NCBI GenBank assembly: GCA_037349105.1
Contig: JAYJMM010000028.1
Span: 372,001 to 436,000 of the forward strand
DNA length: 64,000 nt
From: Limnomonas spitsbergensis
Taxonomy: Eukaryota; Chlorophyta; Chlorophyceae; Chlamydomonadales
Reading direction: 5' to 3'
The notes under the pieces were generated by a model that worked only from the letters and a program-made list of their open reading frames with translations, did not search any database and was not told the origin of the DNA. Shown here in pieces: positions 10,605-21,400 of this stretch (position 1 is the first letter of the stretch; each line of letters starts with the position of its first letter). The translations under genes and the position numbers were made by a program.

Positions 10605-13600
10605 TCTCTAGATGTCATGTGTGCACTGCAGTTGAGAATCACGTGTCTGACTTGATGAACTCTAGCTTCCTGACGTACGACCGAGTGATTTGTAACGAAC
10701 ATTTGAATTGTACCTGCACGCTTCCAGTCATTCACTCCAACTCTCCAGACAAACACCAGATTTACGTTGCAAAAACCAGAAGCCAAGCCAGGCTTTATTT
10801 GAACAACAGACCCAACACCAGTTCATGTCTTCTAGTTTCCTCCAGACAAGCAGCAGGATTACAACCGCTACTCCAACACTCTTTCCTAGTCAAGAAATAC
10901 GAATCCAGTTCAGCGCTTGGTACCGCTATGAATAAGGGTATGAAACCATCCCCAGTACTTGCCTTTGTAATCCCAGCTGATACAAGAGAAACAGCCCAGT
11001 GTCGAGTTCTAGCCAAAATACAAGTTGATGATCGAGTCCAGATATTGCATACCAGCCAAGACAAGGATGTAAAACAAGATGGAAATCACCAAGATGGTGA
11101 TGACCAGCCCCTAGCAGCAACCTACCACGGCCAAGCACATGGCAAAAACCTCAAGTGTCTATTTGATTCGGGGGCATCCTCATGTTTCATGGGAGCCAAA
11201 CTTGCCAAGAAACTCGGACTCCAGATTCGTTCAAGTAAATATCGAGCAGTGGCCACTGCGGCTGGTCGAGACTGTACTGTCCTAGGTTCTGCGAGTCTCA
11301 CTGTTACGTTCGGCCGGACTGACTTTGAAGCTACAGTTCACATCCTCCCAGCGTTTCTCGATACCATTGATTTAATCATTGGCGAAGACTTCATGAAAAC
11401 ACACTCTTGTAATTTGCAGTACAGCCCAGACCAGTCTAGTCTCATGACCATCACTGACGGGGTCGTTCATGAGGTCTTGAATTCGTGTGTTTTACGTGGC
11501 ACAGGTGCAGTACAGGTTGCTCATGCTGTGAAGACCACTTCTAGCCCAGCCGATCCGACCCATGACAATAACGCTGGACAGTGTGACGCTGAAGACGAAT
11601 CCCGACCATGCCGTACACGTACGAAGACCGATCAAATCCCAGCTGGCCTTGCAGCCAAATTACTCAAGTCTGGTCGCCACCGAGCATTCTTAGCTGTATT
11701 GACACCACAGGCTAGCGAACCAGACGAGGAGTTACAACCAGTACCAAATCCAGAAGGAGAACTAGACCATAAAACCAGTCGAGAAAAACTAGCAAACATG
11801 AACCATGTGCACCCAGACCAGCGTACAGCGATTACTTCACTGATCGACGAGTACGATGACATTTTTTCAGAAACCCCTCGAGCTGGCGGAGCGAAAGTCC
11901 CACCTCTAGAGCACACGATCGATCTGGTCGCTGGCGCTAAACCACCTTTTCGCAGGAACTTTCGTCTCTCTCCAGCCGAGTCTGAAGAACTCAAGAAACA
12001 GGTTGCCGAGCTACTTGACAAAGGAATCATCACCCCTGTCAACAGTCCTTATGGAGCCCCAGTCTTGTTCATCAAGAAACCAAATGGAGGACTTAGGTTC
12101 TGCCTTGATTACCGAGCCTTGAACGAACTAACTGTCAAACTACGCTACCCACTACCAAGGATCGATGATCTTCTAGATGCAGCTCGCGGAGCTTCATGTT
12201 TCTCTTGTCTAGACATGGCAGGTGGCTTTCACCAACTGCTTATTTCCGAGGAAGACCAGCCCAAGACAGCTTTTGCTACACCCTTCGGCCATTATGCATG
12301 GCGTTGCCTGCCAATGGGTCTTTCGAACGCGCCCAGTCAATACCAGAGCACTGTCAATAAAATCTTTGCTGATCTAGCATTCGTCCTCATTTACATTGAT
12401 GACATCATGATCCTGTCCCAGACACCAGAACAGCACCTCCAGCATTTAAGACAAGTGTTTGACAAAATACGAGAATCAGGACTGCAGGTCAAATTTTCCA
12501 AGTGCAAATTTCTGCAGGCTCAAGTCAAGTACCTAGGGCACATTCTTTCGAAAGAAGGTGTGGCTGCTGACCCAGACAAAATTCGAGCGCTTACCGAGTG
12601 GGAATTCCCGACCAGTGCAACAGGTGTCTTGCAATTTCTAGGCCTAGCAAATTACTTTCGCAAATTCATTCCGAACCTCTCCAGGCTGGCAGCACCCTTG
12701 TACCATTTGACCAAGAAAACCGTCCAGTTCTCAGGAGGAGCTGACGCTCTGTTGGCTTTTCAAGCTATCAAGGAAGCGTTAGCTTCGCCTCCAGTTCTTG
12801 CATACCCAGATCCAAACCAATCGTACGAACTCGTTTCAGATGCCTCCATCACTGGATGTGGTGCAGTGCTTACGCAACAAGGTCGACCTGTCGCGTACTT
12901 CTCTGCCAAGTTCTCACCTGCCGAGCGCAATTACACTACTGGCGAACAAGAACTCCTTGGAATTATCAAAGCTCTCAAGGAGTGGCGATGCTATCTAGAA
13001 GGCAGCAATGGCCTAAACATTGTGACTGATCACAACCCCCTGACATTTTTCTCCAAGCAGCCCACCATGTCACGTAGGCAAGCAAGATGGAGCGAGTTCC
13101 TATCTCGATTCGAGTTCACTGTGAAGTACCGACCAGGTGCTACCAACCCAGCTGATTCCCTTTCCAGGTTGCCACACCAAGGACCTGCCCATGCTGCAAT
13201 GCTATTTGCAATCACAGTTAACGAGTCATGCCCAGATTTCATGCAAAGAATCAAGAACGAGTCTAGCATTGATCCAGAATTCAAACTTTCCAGTAAAACT
13301 CGAGAATGGTCCTTTAGCAATGGCTACTGGTCTCATGCAGGCCTAGTCATTATCCCAGTAGCACTTCGACAAGAAGTCATTCGAGATCACCATGATTCAC
13401 CCCTTGCAGGACATTTCAATTGGAAGACAACACTGGACCACATCAAACGCCAATTTTGGTGGCCCTCAATCCAGGCAGATGTACAAAAGTACGTCTCATC
13501 ATGTGCCTCATGCCAGAGGAACAAGTCTGCAAACAAGAGGCCCTTTGGTCTAAACCAGCCACTAGAAATCCCTGATTCCAGATGGCACACTGTCACCATG

Positions 13601-14644
13601 GACTTTGTGTTTGACTTGCCCCAGTCAGCCAGTGGTCATGATGGCATCATGGTCATTGTGGACAAGCTTACAAAGTTTGTTTGTCTAGCCCCAGTCAGGA
13701 AATCTAGCACATCTGAAGATGTTGCTCGAGTTTTCATCTCACATGTATTCCAGCATCACGGTTTTCCTAGAAACATCATTTCTGACAGAGATGTTCGATT
13801 CACTTCGTCATTCTGGAAGACCATGTGTCACCGCCTTGGTGTACAGCCCAGATTTTCAACTGCTTTCCACCCCCAAACAGATGGTCAAACAGAGCGAATG
13901 AATCGAGTCGTCGAAGAAGTGCTTAGGCATTTCATTGATGGAAACCATGTCACTTGGGAAGAACTCCTACCAGTTGTTGCTATGTCCATTAACAATGCCA
14001 AGACCAGTACGACCAGGCACACCCCGTTCTACCTGAACTGTGGACGCAACCCGTATACCCCTTTGTCAATCGACATTCCAGACAAGCAAATTCCAGCTCT
14101 TGATTCAGTCTTCAGTGACCTGGATGACACTCTAGTTCAAGTTCAGAAACTATTACGAGCTGCGCAGGATCGCCAGTCGTCGTACGCTGACACGCGCTTC
14201 CGAGCACCTCACACTTTTCAAGCAGGTGACCAAGTTCTCCTGTCAACAAGAAACTTCAAGTTCCAGACCGGAGTTAAGAAACTTCATCCCAAGTATATCG
14301 GCCCAGTGACAATCCTGAGTTTAACTTCTGGTGGCAATGCTGCTAGGTTGCAACTACCCGAGAATTACACTCGAGTTCACCCAGTCTTCCACGTGTCACT
14401 CTTACGACAGTTCAAGCCCAGTACCAGTTCAAACCCAGTACCTGTCGAGCCTCAAGTCGTGGATGGTTTACCATTATACCAGGTCGAGTCGCTCTTGTCA
14501 CATCGCATTCGACGAGTCGGCAAAAAGCGAGTCAAGCAGGTCCTAATCAAATGGCTTGGTTACGATGACACTCACAATTCATGGGAGCCACTCAAGAACC
14601 TGACTCCTGAATTACTCCTTGACGCTCAAAACCTTTTTGAGTAA
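10568..14644 (+). CDS. pol: Pol polyprotein: protease, reverse transcriptase, RNase H, integrase, chromodomain
   Basis: Open from the codon after the gag UAG. It has no convincing ATG of its own, so it is probably made only as a Gag-Pol fusion. Residue numbers count the TTG at 10574 as 1. An aspartic protease has its catalytic motif DSGAS at D198. Reverse transcriptase has D547 (CLDMAGG) and YIDD at 607-610. RNase H has D756, E793 and D819. Integrase has a zinc-binding HHCC (H939/H940, H947, C977, C980) and a DDE core at D1010, D1071 and E1107 (D,D-35-E). A C-terminal chromodomain lies at about 1302-1350 (VLIKWLGYDDTHNSWEPL). The enzymes copy element RNA into DNA and insert it; chromodomains of this group bind methylated histone H3 and steer integration to heterochromatin. 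No broken domain was seen. The roughly 190 residues before protease are unassigned. Confidence 0.96.
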   Translation, partial: EFLQEVFPGPPPVSRCHVCTAVENHVSDLMNSSFLTYDRVICNEHLNCTCTLPVIHSNSPDKHQIYVAKTRSQARLYLNNRPNTSSCLLVSSRQAAGLQPLLQHSFLVKKYESSSALGTAMNKGMKPSPVLAFVIPADTRETAQCRVLAKIQVDDRVQILHTSQDKDVKQDGNHQDGDDQPLAATYHGQAHGKNLKCLFDSGASSCFMGAKLAKKLGLQIRSSKYRAVATAAGRDCTVLGSASLTVTFGRTDFEATVHILPAFLDTIDLIIGEDFMKTHSCNLQYSPDQSSLMTITDGVVHEVLNSCVLRGTGAVQVAHAVKTTSSPADPTHDNNAGQCDAEDESRPCRTRTKTDQIPAGLAAKLLKSGRHRAFLAVLTPQASEPDEELQPVPNPEGELDHKTSREKLANMNHVHPDQRTAITSLIDEYDDIFSETPRAGGAKVPPLEHTIDLVAGAKPPFRRNFRLSPAESEELKKQVAELLDKGIITPVNSPYGAPVLFIKKPNGGLRFCLDYRALNELTVKLRYPLPRIDDLLDAARGASCFSCLDMAGGFHQLLISEEDQPKTAFATPFGHYAWRCLPMGLSNAPSQYQSTVNKIFADLAFVLIYIDDIMILSQTPEQHLQHLRQVFDKIRESGLQVKFSKCKFLQAQVKYLGHILSKEGVAADPDKIRALTEWEFPTSATGVLQFLGLANYFRKFIPNLSRLAAPLYHLTKKTVQFSGGADALLAFQAIKEALASPPVLAYPDPNQSYELVSDASITGCGAVLTQQGRPVAYFSAKFSPAERNYTTGEQELLGIIKALKEWRCYLEGSNGLNIVTDHNPLTFFSKQPTMSRRQARWSEFLSRFEFTVKYRPGATNPADSLSRLPHQGPAHAAMLFAITVNESCPDFMQRIKNESSIDPEFKLSSKTREWSFSNGYWSHAGLVIIPVALRQEVIRDHHDSPLAGHFNWKTTLDHIKRQFWWPSIQADVQKYVSSCASCQRNKSANKRPFGLNQPLEIPDSRWHTVTMDFVFDLPQSASGHDGIMVIVDKLTKFVCLAPVRKSSTSEDVARVFISHVFQHHGFPRNIISDRDVRFTSSFWKTMCHRLGVQPRFSTAFHPQTDGQTERMNRVVEEVLRHFIDGNHVTWEELLPVVAMSINNAKTSTTRHTPFYLNCGRNPYTPLSIDIPDKQIPALDSVFSDLDDTLVQVQKLLRAAQDRQSSYADTRFRAPHTFQAGDQVLLSTRNFKFQTGVKKLHPKYIGPVTILSLTSGGNAARLQLPENYTRVHPVFHVSLLRQFKPSTSSNPVPVEPQVVDGLPLYQVESLLSHRIRRVGKKRVKQVLIKWLGYDDTHNSWEPLKNLTPELLLDAQNLFE

Positions 14645-15000
14645 CCAGCACTTGTCTAGTATTCAAGGTCCATACCCCTAGTCCCAGATCGAGACCTAAC
14701 TCTAAACCAGACCAGTCAGATTTTTTTTTCTTTCTTTCTGAACCTTGTCTTGAATTCCTTTGAGAACCGATACTGCCCAGCCTGGCAAGCTGCTCAGATT
14801 TCACTTCTCGTTATAATTCAACCTAGATCCAGACTTGAGTTAATTTTTCCAGCGGACAATCAAGTACTCTAGCAGTTCCAAGATAACTTGCTCCAGATTT
14901 CATGTTTGCATTTAATTGATTAAATACTGCAACAATCCGAGTTCCAGTTCACTAACATTTACCTTCCACCGCGCTCGGCACGCAGCCTAGGGGGGAGGTA
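14645..15000 (+). other. Retrotransposon 3' untranslated region with polypurine tract
   Basis: Noncoding. A T-rich run lies at about 14720-14739. The last 12 bases (14989-15000, AGGGGGGAGGTA) are the purine tract that would prime plus-strand synthesis directly before the 3' LTR. Confidence 0.8.
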
Positions 15001-15403
15001 TGTAATGGTCATGTAACCAGTACCCCAGAATTACCAGTCGCTGACGCGACCTGCCTTACGTTATCGGCGCTTACGCTCCATACGGAAGTTGCAGGGTCGC
15101 CTGGCAAGCCCAGACCAGAACCCTCACGGGTTAAACCCTGCACCTCCCATATAAGCGAGCTCTGCTAGGCATCGGGAAGTCTCAGACGAGATCAATCCAT
15201 CAGGCTCAATACCTGACTGTCCCACTATCAAATCTCTAGTCTCCAGCAGTCTCCCCTCGTGAGCACCTAGTCCCCCCTCAGTCAACTCTCCGACTACTCG
15301 TCTACCCTCAACACCGTCCCGGACTCCCCTTCACGTTCCTCTACTAGTGAGTCCCTGTCTAGATATAAGAGTCCTGCCCCCTAGGGCACCTAGGACCTCT
15401 TCA
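15001..15403 (+). repeat. 3' long terminal repeat
   Basis: Same length as the 5' LTR and identical to it by eye, from TGTAATGG to CTCTTCA. It is followed by TCTGG (15404-15408), the right target-site copy, and then by satellite A sequence that completes the interrupted monomer. Confidence 0.96.
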
Positions 15404-18400
15404 TCTGGCCAGTTTGCTTGCGCACCACCCTTTTGCTTCTTGCCAGCTTGCATGCGCACCAGCCTTGTGCTTCTGGCCAGCTTGCTTGCACACCACCCCA
15501 GTGCTTCTGGCCAGCTTGCTTGCGCACCACCCTAGTGCTTCTGGCCAGCTTGCTTGCGCACCACCCTAGTGCTTTTGGCCAGTTTGCTTGCGCACCACCC
15601 TAGTGCGTCTGGCCAGCTTGCTTGCGCACCACCCTAGTGATTCTGGCCAGCTTGCTTGCGCACCACCCTAGTGCTTCTGGCCAGTTTGCTTGCGCACCAC
15701 CCTAGTGCTTCTGGCCAGCTTGCTTGCGCACCACCCTAGTGCTTCTGGCCAGCTTGCTTGCGCACCACCCTAGTGCTTCTGGCCAGCTTGCTTGCGCACC
15801 ACCCTAGTGCTTCTGGCCAGTTTGCTCGCGCACCACCCTAGTGCTTCTGGCCAGTTTGCTTGCGCACCACCCTATTGCTTTTGGCCAGCTTGCTTGCGCA
15901 CCACCCTAGTGCTTCTGGCAAGCTTGATTGCGCACCACCCTAGTGCTGCTGGCCAGTTTGCTTGCGCACCACCCTAGTGCGTCTGGCCAGCTTGCTTGCG
16001 CACCACCCTAGTGATTCTGGCAAGCTTGCTTGCGCACCACCCTAGTGCTTCTGGCCAGTTTGCTTGCGCACCACCCTTTTGCTTCTTGCCAGCTTGCATG
16101 CGCACCACCCTATTGCTTCTGGCCAGCTTGCTTGCACACCACCCCAGTGCTTCTGGCCAGCTTGCTTGCGCACCACCCTAGTGCTTCTGGCCAGCTTGCT
16201 TGCGCACCACCCTAGTGCTTATGGCCAGCTTGCTTGCGCACCACCCTAGTGCTTCTGGCCAGCTTGCTTGCGCACCACCCTAGTGCTTCTGGCCAGCTTG
16301 CTTGCGCACCACCCCAGTGCTTCTGGCCAGCTTGCATGCGCACCACCCTAGTGTTTCTGGCCAGCTTGCTTGCGCACCACCCTAGTGCTTCTGGCCAGTT
16401 TGCTTGCGCACCACCCTAGTGCTTCTGGCCAGCTTGCTTGCGCACCACCCTTGTGCTTCTGGCCAGCTTGCTTGCGCACCACCCTAGTGCTCCTGGCCAG
16501 TTTGCTTGCGCACCACCCTATTGCTTCTGGCCAGCTTGCTTGCGCACCACCATAGTGCTTCTGGCCAGCTTGCTTGCGCACCACCTTAGTGCTTCTGGCC
16601 AGTTTGCTTGCGCACCACCCTAGTGCTTCTGGCCAGCTTGCTTGCGCACCAGCCTAGTGCTTCTGGCCAGCTTGCTTGCGCACCACCCTAGTGCTTCTGG
16701 CCAGCTTGCTTGCGCACCACCCTAGTGTTTCTGGCCAGCTTGCTTGCGCACCACCCTAGTGCTTCTGGCCAGCTTGCTTGCGCACCAGCCTAGTGCTTCT
16801 GGCCAGTTTGCTTGCGCACCACCCTAGTGCTTCAGGCCAGCTTGCTTGCGCACCAGCCTAGTGCTTCTGGCCAGCTTGCTTGCGCACCACCCTAGTGCTT
16901 CTGGCCAGTTTGCTTGCGCACCACCCTAGTGCTTCTGGCCAGCTTGCTTGCGCACCACCCTAGTGCTTCTGGCTAGTTTGCTTGCGCACCACCCTAGTGC
17001 TTCTGGCCAGTTTGCTTGCGCACTAGCCTAGTATGGCTGGCCAACTTGCTTGCGCACCAGCCTAGTGTTGTTGGCCAGGTTGCTTGTGCACCAGCCTAGT
17101 ATTGCTGGCCTACTTGCTTGCGCACCACCCTAGTATTGCTGTCCAGCTTGCTTGCGCACCACTCAGTACTGTTGGCATACTTGAATGTGCACCAGCCTAG
17201 TATGGTTGGTCTGTTTGCTTGCGCACCAGCCTTGTGCTTCTGGCCAGCTTGCTTGCGCACCACCCTAGTGCTTCTGGCCAGCTTGCTTGCGCACCACCCT
17301 AGTGCTTCTGGCCAGCTTGCTTGCGCACCACCCTAGTGCTTTTGGCCAGTTTGCTTGCGCACCACCCTAGTGCGTCTGGCCAGCTTGCTTGCGCACCACC
17401 CTAGTGATTCTGGCCAGCTTGCTTGCGCACCACCCTAGTGCTTCTGGCCAGTTTGCTTGCGCACCACCCTAGTGCTTCTGGCCAGCTTGCTTGCGCACCA
17501 CCCTAGTGCTTCTGGCCAGCTTGCTTGCGCACCACCCTAGTGCTTCTGGCCAGCTTGCTTGCGCACCACCCTAGTGCTTATGGCCAGCTTGCTTGCGCAC
17601 CAGCCTAGTGCTTCTGGCCAGTTTGCTTGCGCACCACCCTAGTGCTTCTGGCCAGCTTGCTTGCGCACCAGCCTAGTGCTTATGGCCAGCTTGCTTGCGC
17701 ACCACCCTAGTGCTTCTGGCCAGCTTGCTTGCGCACCACCCTAGTGCTTCTGGCCAGCTTGCTTGCGCACCACCCTAGTGCGTATGGCCAGCTTGCTTGC
17801 GCACCACCCTAGTGCTTCTGGCCAGCTTGCTTGCGCACCACCCTATTGCTTCTGGCCAGCTTGCTTGCGCACCACCCTAGAGCTTCTGGCCAGCTTGCTT
17901 GCGCACCACCCTAGTGCTTCTGGTCAGCTTGCTTGCGCACCACCCTAGTGCTTCTGGCCAGCTTGCTTGCGCACCAGCCTAGTGCTTCTAGCCAGTTTGC
18001 TTGCGCTCCACCCTAGTGCTTCTGGCCAGCTTGCTTGCGCACCACCCTAGTGCTTCTGGCCAGCTTGCTTGCGCACCACCCTAGTGCTTCTGGCCAGTTT
18101 GCTCGCGCACCACCCTAGTGCTTCTGGCCAGTTTGCTTGCGCACCACCCTATTGCTTTTGGCCAGCTTGCTTGCGCACCACCCTAGTGCTTCTGGCAAGC
18201 TTGATTGCGCACCACCCTAGTGCTGCTGGCCAGTTTGCTTGCGCACCACCCTAGTGCGTCTGGCCAGCTTGCTTGCGCACCACCCTAGTGATTCTGGCAA
18301 GCTTGCTTGCGCACCACCCTAGTGCTTCTGGCCAGTTTGCTTGCGCACCACCCTAGTGCTTCTGGCCAGCTTGCTTGCGCACCACCCTAGTGCTTCTGGC

Positions 18401-21400
18401 CAGTTTGCTTGCGCACCACCCTAGTGCTTCTGGCCAGCTTGCTTGCGCACCACCCTAGTGCTTCTGGCCAGCTTGCTTGCGCACCAACCTAGTGCTTATG
18501 GCCAGCTTGCTTGCGCACCACCCTAGTGCTTCTGGCCAGTTTGCTTGCGCACCACCATAGTGCCTCTGGCCAGCTTGCTTGCGCACCAGCCTAGTGCTTC
18601 TGGCCAGCTTGCTTGCGCACTACCCTAGTGCTTCTGGCCAGCTTGCTTGCACACCACCCCAGTGCTTCTGGCCAGCTTGCTTGCGCACCACCCTAGTGCT
18701 TCTGGCCAGCTTGCTTGCGCACCACCCTAGTGCTTCTGGCCAGCTTGCTTGCGCACCACCCTAGTGCTTCTGGCCAGCTTGCTTGCGCACCACCCTAGTG
18801 CTTCTGGCCAGCTTGCTTGCGCACCACCCTAGTGCTTCTGGCCAGTTTGCTTGCGCACCACCCTTTTGCTTCTTGCCAGCTTGCATGCGCACCACCCTAG
18901 TGCTTCTGGCCAGCTTGCTTGCACACCACCCCAGTGCTTCTGGCCAGCTTGCTTGCGCACCACCCTAGTGCTTCTGGCCAGCTTGCTTGCGCACCACCCT
19001 AGTGCTTCTGGCCAGCTTGCTTGCGCACCACCCTAGTGCTTCTGGCCAGTTTGCTTGCGCACCACCCTAGTGCTTCTGGCCAGCTTGCTTGCGCACCACC
19101 CCAGTGCTTCTGGCCAGCTTGCATGCGCACCACCCTAGTGTTTCTGGCCAGCTTGCTTGCGCACCACCCTAGTGCTTCTGGCCAGTTTGCTTGCGCACCA
19201 CCCTAGTGCTTCTGGCCAGCTTGCTTGCGCACCACCCTTGTGCTTCTGGCCAGCTTGCTTGCGCACCACCCTAGTGCTCCTGGCCAGTTTGCTTGCGCAC
19301 CACCCTATTGCTTCTGGCCAGCTTGCTTGCGCACCACCCTAGTGCTTCTGGCCAGCTTGCTTGCGCACCACCTTAGTGCTTCTGGCCAGCTTGCTTGCGC
19401 ACCACCCTAGTGCTTCTGGCCAGCTTGCTTGCGCACCAGCCTAGTGCTTCTGGCCAGCTTGCTTGCGCACCACCCTAGTGCTTCTGGCCAGCTTGCATGC
19501 GCACCACCCTAGTGTTTCTGGCCAGCTTGCTTGCGCACCACCCTAGTGCTTCTGACCAGCTTGCTTGCGCACCAGCCTAGTGCTTCTGGCCAGTTTACTT
19601 GCGCACCACCCTAGTGCTTCAGGCCAGCTTGCTTGCGCACCAGCCTAGTGCTTCTGGCCAGCTTGCTTGCGCACCACCCTAGTGCTTCTGGCCAGTTTGC
19701 TTGCGCACCACCCTAGTGCTTCTGGCCAGCTTGCCTGCGCACCACCCTAGTGCTTCTGGCTAGTTTGCTTGCGCACCACCCTAGTGCTTCTGGCCAGTTT
19801 GCTTGCGCACTAGCCTAGTATGGCTGGCCAACTTGCTTGCGCACCAGCCTAGTGTTGTTGGCCAGGTTGCTTGTGCACCAGCCTAGTATTGCTGGCCTAC
19901 TTGCTTGCGCACCACCCTAGTATTGCTGTCCAGCTTGCTTGCGCACCACTCAGTACTGTTGGCATACTTGAATGTGCACCAGCCTAGTATGGTTGGTCTG
20001 TTTGCTTGCGCACCAGCCTTGTGCTTCTGGCCAGCTTGCTTGCGCACCACCCTAGTGCTTCTGGCCAGCTTGCTTGCGCACCACCCTAGTGCTTCTGGCC
20101 AGCTTGCTTGCGCACCACCCTAGTGCTTCTGGCCAGCTTGCTTGCGCACCACCCTAGTGCTTCTGGCCAGCTTGCTTGCGCACCACCCTAGTGCTTCTGG
20201 CCAGCTTGCTTGCGCACCACCCTAGTGCTTCTGGCCAGTTTGCTTGCGCACCACCCTAGTGCTTCTGGCCAGCTTGCTTGCGCACCACCCTAGTGCTTCT
20301 GGCCAGCTTGCTTGCGCACCACCCTAGTGCTTCTGGCCAGCTTGCTTGCGCACCACCCTAGTGCTTATGGCCAGCTTGCTTGCGTACCACCCTAGTGCTT
20401 CTGGCCAGTTTGCTTGCGCACCACCCTAGTGCTTCTGGCCAGCTTGCTTGCGCACCAGCCTAGTGCTTATGGCCAGCTTGCTTGCGCACCACCCTAGTGC
20501 TTCTGGCCAGCTTGCTTGCGCACCACCCTAGTGCTTCTGGCCAGCTTGCTTGCGCACCACCCTAGTGCGTATGGCCAGCTTGCTTGCGCACCACCCTAGT
20601 GCTTATGGCCAGCTTGCTTGCGCACCACCCTATTGCTTCTGGCCAGCTTGCTTGCGCACCACCCTAGAGCTTCTGGCCAGCTTGCTTGCGCACCACCCTA
20701 GTGCTTCTGGTCAGCTTGCTTGCGCACCACCCTAGTGCTTCTGGCCAGCTTGCTTGCGCACCAGCCTAGTGCTTCTAGCCAGTTTGCTTGCGCTCCACCC
20801 TAGTGCTTCTGGCCAGCTTGCTTGCGCACCACCCTAGTGCTTCTGGCCAGCTTGCTTGCGCACCACCCTAGTGCTTCTGGCCAGTTTGCTCGCGCACCAC
20901 CCTAGTGCTTCTGGCCAGTTTGCTTGCGCACCACCCTATTGCTTCTGGCCAGCTTGCTTGCGCACCACCCTAGTGCTTCTGGCAAGCTTGATTGCGCACC
21001 ACCCTAGTGCTGCTGGCCAGTTTGCTTGCGCACCACCCTAGTGCGTCTGGCCAGCTTGCTTGCGCACCACCCTAGTGATTCTGGCAAGCTTGCTTGCGCA
21101 CCACCCTAGTGCTTCTGGCCAGTTTGCTTGCGCACCACCCTAGTGCTTCTGGCCAGCTTGCTTGCGCACCACCCTAGTGCTTCTGGCCAGTTTGCTTGCG
21201 CACCACCCTAGTGCTTCTGGCCAGCTTGCTTGCGCACCACCCTAGTGCTTCTGGCCAGCTTGCTTGCGCACCAACCTAGTGCTTATGGCCAGCTTGCTTG
21301 CGCACCACCCTAGTGCTTCTGGCCAGTTTGCTTGCGCACCACCATAGTGCCTCTGGCCAGCTTGCTTGCGCACCAGCCTAGTGCTTCTGGCCAGCTTGCT

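Larger units (their letters stand above)
8249..15403 (+). mobile_element. Complete Ty3/gypsy (chromovirus-type) LTR retrotransposon
   Basis: A 7,155-bp element with two 403-bp LTRs (TG...CA ends), a primer-binding-site candidate, gag (9056-10567), an in-frame UAG, pol (to 14644), a purine-rich tract before the 3' LTR and a 5-bp target duplication. Domain order in pol is protease, reverse transcriptase, RNase H, integrase, chromodomain. Integrase after RNase H is the Ty3/gypsy order, and the C-terminal chromodomain places it with the chromoviruses. All catalytic residues inspected are present and no frameshift was seen. With LTRs that look identical, this suggests a very recent, possibly still active, insertion. 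It lies inside satellite A and interrupts a single monomer. Confidence 0.97.
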
